A stretch of 54,317 nucleotides of DNA from Nitrospirota bacterium (GTDB lineage: Bacteria > Nitrospirota > UBA9217), in contig JAGVOT010000132.1 of NCBI GenBank assembly GCA_020052615.1, positions 1 to 54,317 of the forward strand, read 5' to 3'. Positions 51,087 to 54,317 of this stretch are shown here, piece by piece (the stretch's first letter is position 1; every line of letters begins with the position of its first letter). Both the position numbers and the translations under genes were made by a program. The notes beneath the pieces are model-generated. The model searched no databases. It had not been told where the DNA came from and was given only the letters and a program-made list of their open reading frames with translations.

Positions 51087-51638
51087 TCATTTTTGTATTG
51101 ATTTTTCGATCTTGCCCAGCACCTTTAAAACTGTTGCCTCCAACTCCGCCCGGTCCCCCTCCGTGTCGACTATTGCGACTACGGAAAAAACGATCTTGTC
51201 CCGCACCAGCACGATCGTCTCTTTGCTCTGAACCAGGGATATCCAGGATTTATCGTCTTCTTTCTGCCAGGTAAAGGAACCCTCCTGGAAGGGCTGCTTT
51301 GAGGCCGTCATGAAGAGGAAAACCGCTTCTGCCGCCTCTTCCGGTGTCTCGAAGCTTCCGTAAGACACCTGCAGTTCCCTGCCTTGCGGAGACGTCCATA
51401 CCTGCCGGACCCCGAGCGCTGCCCGCAGCTCGCCGTCTTTCGGAGCCATGCGCCAGGTCTGCATGCTTTGAGCGGACAATTGATAGCCCGACATGTCCGA
51501 AACGGAGAGCAGATAAGGCTCTGAGTTAACGACGGCTGTGGGTTGAAACCTCTGGGCTTGTTCGCCGAAAGAAGCGGAAGTCGCAACGCCTATCATCGTT
51601 ACCGCGATAATACAACCCAGTAGAATCCTCTTTGACAT
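51087..51638 (-). CDS. Secreted protein of unknown function
   Basis: This 183-residue protein has a signal peptide (ILLGCIIAVTMIGVATSASFG) and a mature beta-rich domain with motifs LSVSDMSGYQLSAQSMQTWR and REGLQVSYGSFETPEEAAEA-like segments. No family recognised. Its ATG follows GGGAGAG. The giant subtilase gene begins 38 bp after it in the same direction, so the two may form an operon and this protein may work with the protease (for example as a chaperone or inhibitor). That role is a guess from position. Confidence 0.6.
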   Translation of the reverse strand: MSKRILLGCIIAVTMIGVATSASFGEQAQRFQPTAVVNSEPYLLSVSDMSGYQLSAQSMQTWRMAPKDGELRAALGVRQVWTSPQGRELQVSYGSFETPEEAAEAVFLFMTASKQPFQEGSFTWQKEDDKSWISLVQSKETIVLVRDKIVFSVVAIVDTEGDRAELEATVLKVLGKIEKSIQK

Positions 51639-51741
51639 CTCAACTCTCCCTTTACCCCGTTATATGATTTGTTGTCTAACGAGGTTTACGCTGCTTTCTA
51701 TCGAGCAGGGCGCTGAACTTCACTTAAACGCCACGTGCTAC

Positions 51742-52662
51742 TTACTTGTTTTTTGCCTTTCCCCGGAGCTCTGTGATTTTCTCTTTATATTTTTCACGAT
51801 CCATTAATTCAAAGATATCTGCCGCGTCTTTGTACAGTTTCTTCTCTTCTAAGACTGAGGCAAAATACCCTTTTTGCCTGAGCGACAATTTCGCATAGTC
51901 ACCATTGGTGGCTTCTTTAACCATATTCAAGCCACTTTCTATATTACCTCGGCTAATTTCCCCAGCGCCCCGATAGAATTTTTCATCTCGTTTTATCAAA
52001 TCGCTTACTTCCGCGGCTTCTTTTTCGAATCCGCTATTTATCAAACGTTCCGCTAACCTCTCTTTTGCGTGACTGGCTCTGCCCTCACCAGCCAAACGAT
52101 CCGCAGCATTCAAAACGAGTACTATACCTTCCTTGACTCTCCCTTCATCTATTAAATCAAGCCCTCTCGGATACATAATTTCAGGATTGTTTGGATCAAT
52201 TTCAAATAGCTTACGCATAATCTGTCTACTTTCTTCAGTTTCTGGCTCTATAGAATTCCAATACTGAAGATATGCTTCTGGTCTATTTGGTGCTATTTCC
52301 ATTGCCTTTTTAGCAACTCGTCTCGCCTTATTTAAATACATGTCTTGACGTTCTAGATTTCCTACCTGCGATCCTATGTAGACAATCCCGTATGCCTGAT
52401 AGGCTTTTGAAAGACTTACATATGCATCATAATATGAAGGGTCTAATTTGATTGCTTCTTCAAGCTTTCTAATTCCTAATTCATGTTTCTCTTGAGAGCG
52501 ACCAACGCTATCCACTGCCGTCAGGGGACGCGCCTCTTTATGAAGCATTATTGCCTCTGAATTTGTACTTTGAGCGTAAATATTAGATAACAAGTTTATG
52601 ATGATCAAATTAATCAGCAGAACTATTATTACTTTCCTATACTTCATCTGTTTATCCTCCAA
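51742..52662 (-). CDS. TPR-repeat protein, exported
   Basis: This 306-residue protein has an N-terminal hydrophobic signal or anchor (VIIVLLINLIIINLLSNIYA) followed by loosely conserved TPR-like helices (IRKLEEAIKLDPSYYDAYVS, EAPNRPEAYLQYW-like). It is AT-rich compared with the rest of the window, as is the gene upstream of it, which suggests that both belong to an acquired segment. It starts three bases after the end of the M15-like gene, so they are probably cotranscribed. The partner of the repeats is unknown. Confidence 0.68.
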   Translation of the reverse strand: MEDKQMKYRKVIIVLLINLIIINLLSNIYAQSTNSEAIMLHKEARPLTAVDSVGRSQEKHELGIRKLEEAIKLDPSYYDAYVSLSKAYQAYGIVYIGSQVGNLERQDMYLNKARRVAKKAMEIAPNRPEAYLQYWNSIEPETEESRQIMRKLFEIDPNNPEIMYPRGLDLIDEGRVKEGIVLVLNAADRLAGEGRASHAKERLAERLINSGFEKEAAEVSDLIKRDEKFYRGAGEISRGNIESGLNMVKEATNGDYAKLSLRQKGYFASVLEEKKLYKDAADIFELMDREKYKEKITELRGKAKNK

Positions 52663-52665
52663 AGA

Positions 52666-54237
52666 CTAATTTCTCTCTGCGTGGATGTGATCAACTCGAT
52701 TGTCATTACATGGATGAGGTATTGAACCTTCCTCTGCAAGCACATTGCTGATGCCGACGATCCTTTGTGCCGCAGTTTTCAGGATGCAATTTTGCTCAGC
52801 TTTCGACACGCCTGGAACACCGAGAATTTTCAAATCAACTGCATCGCCATATTGATGTCTGCTCGTAGGCGTAGTACTTCCAACCGCTTCATTCCTTTCT
52901 GGATTTCTCCAGGAGCTATTTAACTGAAGTCTGAAATGTGTGCCTCTATATACTTGTGTTTGGGCAATACCATCGCCCCCGTCAACAATAACGTCGATCT
53001 CTTGACCATTTTCTATAATCGTGCCGTATGTGTCATCGCATGAATATATATCAGGTGAAGGATAACACGGCGGCGTATCCAATACCGGTGTCCCAATCGT
53101 ATTAATATTTACTGGCGCTGGTCTGACAATTACCGTATTGGGAACGGTCGACCCCGGCAGTACTACCTGCACATCATCGCTCAGGAGCCTATTGTACTCG
53201 TCCTGAATGGCTTGCGCCAGCTGAGCCGGGTTCCCCAATATGAGACTATAAGCCAGCCGTGGTGATCCAGGCACATTAATAACATCGTCACGTGTAAAAT
53301 CCCCGAAGCCCTGTATTTCACGCAAAGCAGTTCTGGTCGGCTCTGTTATACCATGATTTACGTATTCTTGTATTATAGTATCCTTTTGATCTTGTGTAAT
53401 AGTGTTAGCATCTGATTTGTTGCCCAATCGTGCGGTAATTCGATAAGACAATGCAGTACTTCTACGATACCGGATATCGCTGGGATTTTCTGTCCCCGGT
53501 GTATAATCTGGATGTTCCGGAGGAGCTGGAAAAAACAGCAGTAATTGTCCCCGCATATCAGCAGGGTCTGCGTCTCTTATCCTCCCTGATACTAATTCTC
53601 CGTTGGCCGCTGTTACCTCCCATGCAATATCTGTCGCACTCCCGTGGAAATTATATGCAGCCCGTGCAAGGATCGAGGAAGTCGACAGGAACGAGAAGTT
53701 TGTCGCAAATGTCGCATCGAGAGGATCTTGATTATCAGGCGGTGCTGTGATCTCTACCCTGTCACAGCCGGTGATTCGAATACTCTGCGGCTCGACTGTT
53801 TCAGCATACGGACCGGTAACCTCCGTGACCATAAGGTAAAGTTTTGTATCATACAATCCGTCCGGAGCGCATTTATCCGAGCTCTTGTATTTTCCATTCC
53901 AGCTAAAATAAGGGGGACTTAGAGGATTCCATTCCGATGCCGTGTAAACCACTTCGCCTGTATCGGATTTTTTTATTTCCAGATAGACACTTGCAAGGCT
54001 ACGCTGCAAGAGACTATATTTATATCCAATGACGTGGTTGTCCGTTGAAGCATGCGTGGTAAAAGTATTTCCAATACTCATTGTTTCTGAGCTAAAATCT
54101 ATAGTGTACTTATTTGAGTTAGTTGGTGTAATGATTTCTATTATACCCTGGCCTATTGTTCCGGTCACTTCGTTGCTCACTCCGCTTTCATTCCCCGCCG
54201 AATCCACCGCGGTAACAACATTGTGCACGCCAGGAGT
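52666..54237 (-). CDS. M15-peptidase-like multidomain protein, 5' end disrupted
   Basis: The open frame of about 520 residues begins in the middle of an Ig/Fn3-like domain (TPGVHNVVTAVDSAGNESG) directly after a TAA at 54238-54240. It has no signal peptide or start of its own beyond a GTG (54226-54228). Further on come a second beta domain and a C-terminal M15-type region: SRHQYGDAVDLKI carries the H-x3-G-x-A-x-D pattern and HIHAERN carries the HxH. This suggests a zinc D-Ala-D-Ala peptidase-like fold. I infer that the gene is truncated or interrupted at its 5' end near 54240. Downstream cotranscription with the TPR gene is likely. Confidence 0.55.
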   Translation of the reverse strand, partial: TPGVHNVVTAVDSAGNESGVSNEVTGTIGQGIIEIITPTNSNKYTIDFSSETMSIGNTFTTHASTDNHVIGYKYSLLQRSLASVYLEIKKSDTGEVVYTASEWNPLSPPYFSWNGKYKSSDKCAPDGLYDTKLYLMVTEVTGPYAETVEPQSIRITGCDRVEITAPPDNQDPLDATFATNFSFLSTSSILARAAYNFHGSATDIAWEVTAANGELVSGRIRDADPADMRGQLLLFFPAPPEHPDYTPGTENPSDIRYRRSTALSYRITARLGNKSDANTITQDQKDTIIQEYVNHGITEPTRTALREIQGFGDFTRDDVINVPGSPRLAYSLILGNPAQLAQAIQDEYNRLLSDDVQVVLPGSTVPNTVIVRPAPVNINTIGTPVLDTPPCYPSPDIYSCDDTYGTIIENGQEIDVIVDGGDGIAQTQVYRGTHFRLQLNSSWRNPERNEAVGSTTPTSRHQYGDAVDLKILGVPGVSKAEQNCILKTAAQRIVGISNVLAEEGSIPHPCNDNRVDHIHAERN

Positions 54238-54280
54238 TTATGATACCAAAATCAGCAAAAATAGGGTGACACTTTTCCGT

Positions 54281-54295
54281 TTACCGTAACGGTAA
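54281..54295. repeat. Palindrome near the right edge
   Basis: TTACCGTAACGGTAA is a 15-bp near-perfect palindrome centred on one base. It lies about 45 bp beyond the point where the M15-like coding sequence stops making sense, so it could mark the end of an inserted element. Confidence 0.5.
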
Positions 54296-54317
54296 TAAAG
54301 CCCTTCAGCCTCAGCCA

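Overview
The window looks like a chromosomal segment of a GC-rich, Gram-negative, probably anaerobic or microaerophilic bacterium of the Nitrospirota/Desulfobacterota kind. This is inferred from a MacA/TolC envelope, lipoprotein-processing genes, a porin paired with a multiheme cytochrome, the ispE-spoVG-tRNA-Gln-prs-rplY-pth-ychF order, and a methionine sulfoxide reductase A read through an in-frame UGA. I cannot fix the genus. Most genes are ordinary housekeeping genes on the minus strand. Short AT-richer accessory patches lie at 1.3-2.8 kb and 51.7-54.3 kb.

Layout. 1-1003: start of trpE. 1.3-2.8 kb: accessory patch with a frameshifted membrane protein, a relic of a restriction-modification gene tail and a DUF433/DUF5615 toxin-antitoxin pair. 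2.9-4.8 kb: a type IIA topoisomerase B subunit (parE-like). 5-5.9 kb: a TauE/SafE permease gene broken by an in-frame TGA and a frameshift. 6.2-13.9 kb: an envelope-stress locus reading leftward: ECF sigma factor, zinc-finger anti-sigma, Spy/CpxP-like periplasmic protein, TolC, MacA-like adaptor, ABC ATPase and two FtsX/MacB-type permeases. Two almost identical ECF-type promoters (GGAAC-N16-CGTTTAA) precede the anti-sigma gene and tolC. 14-15.3 kb: a GT1 glycosyltransferase. 15.4-16.8 kb: msrB-msrA, where MsrA has UGA at the catalytic cysteine codon followed by a strong hairpin, so it is very probably a selenoprotein.

17-22.3 kb: a metallo-beta-lactamase-fold hydrolase, a nitroreductase, a beta-barrel porin plus pentaheme lipoprotein cytochrome, and a GAF-GGDEF protein. 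22.4-30 kb: ychF, pth, rplY, prs, tRNA-Gln, spoVG, ispE, a LolB-like lipoprotein and a TPR lipoprotein. 30.3-36 kb: a TIM-barrel isomerase-like protein, an FmdB zinc ribbon, a rubrerythrin-like protein, a secreted thermonuclease, rlmN and two secreted proteins. 36-44.2 kb: rluD-like, lgt, lspA, ileS and a class A PBP (mrcA). 44.5-45.5 kb: a polytopic membrane protein. 45.8-54.3 kb: a 1753-residue NHL/subtilase/PKD secreted protein, a small secreted protein, a TPR protein and an M15-peptidase-like protein that lacks a normal 5' end.

Three points stand out. First is the selenocysteine MsrA paired with a cysteine MsrB, both with N-terminal export signals. Second is the ECF regulon with its matched promoter pair, in which the sigma factor appears to drive its anti-sigma and an efflux pump rather than itself. 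Third is a recurrent class of short iterated sequences, often as paired inverted arms, in the gaps between housekeeping genes and once inside the trpE coding sequence.
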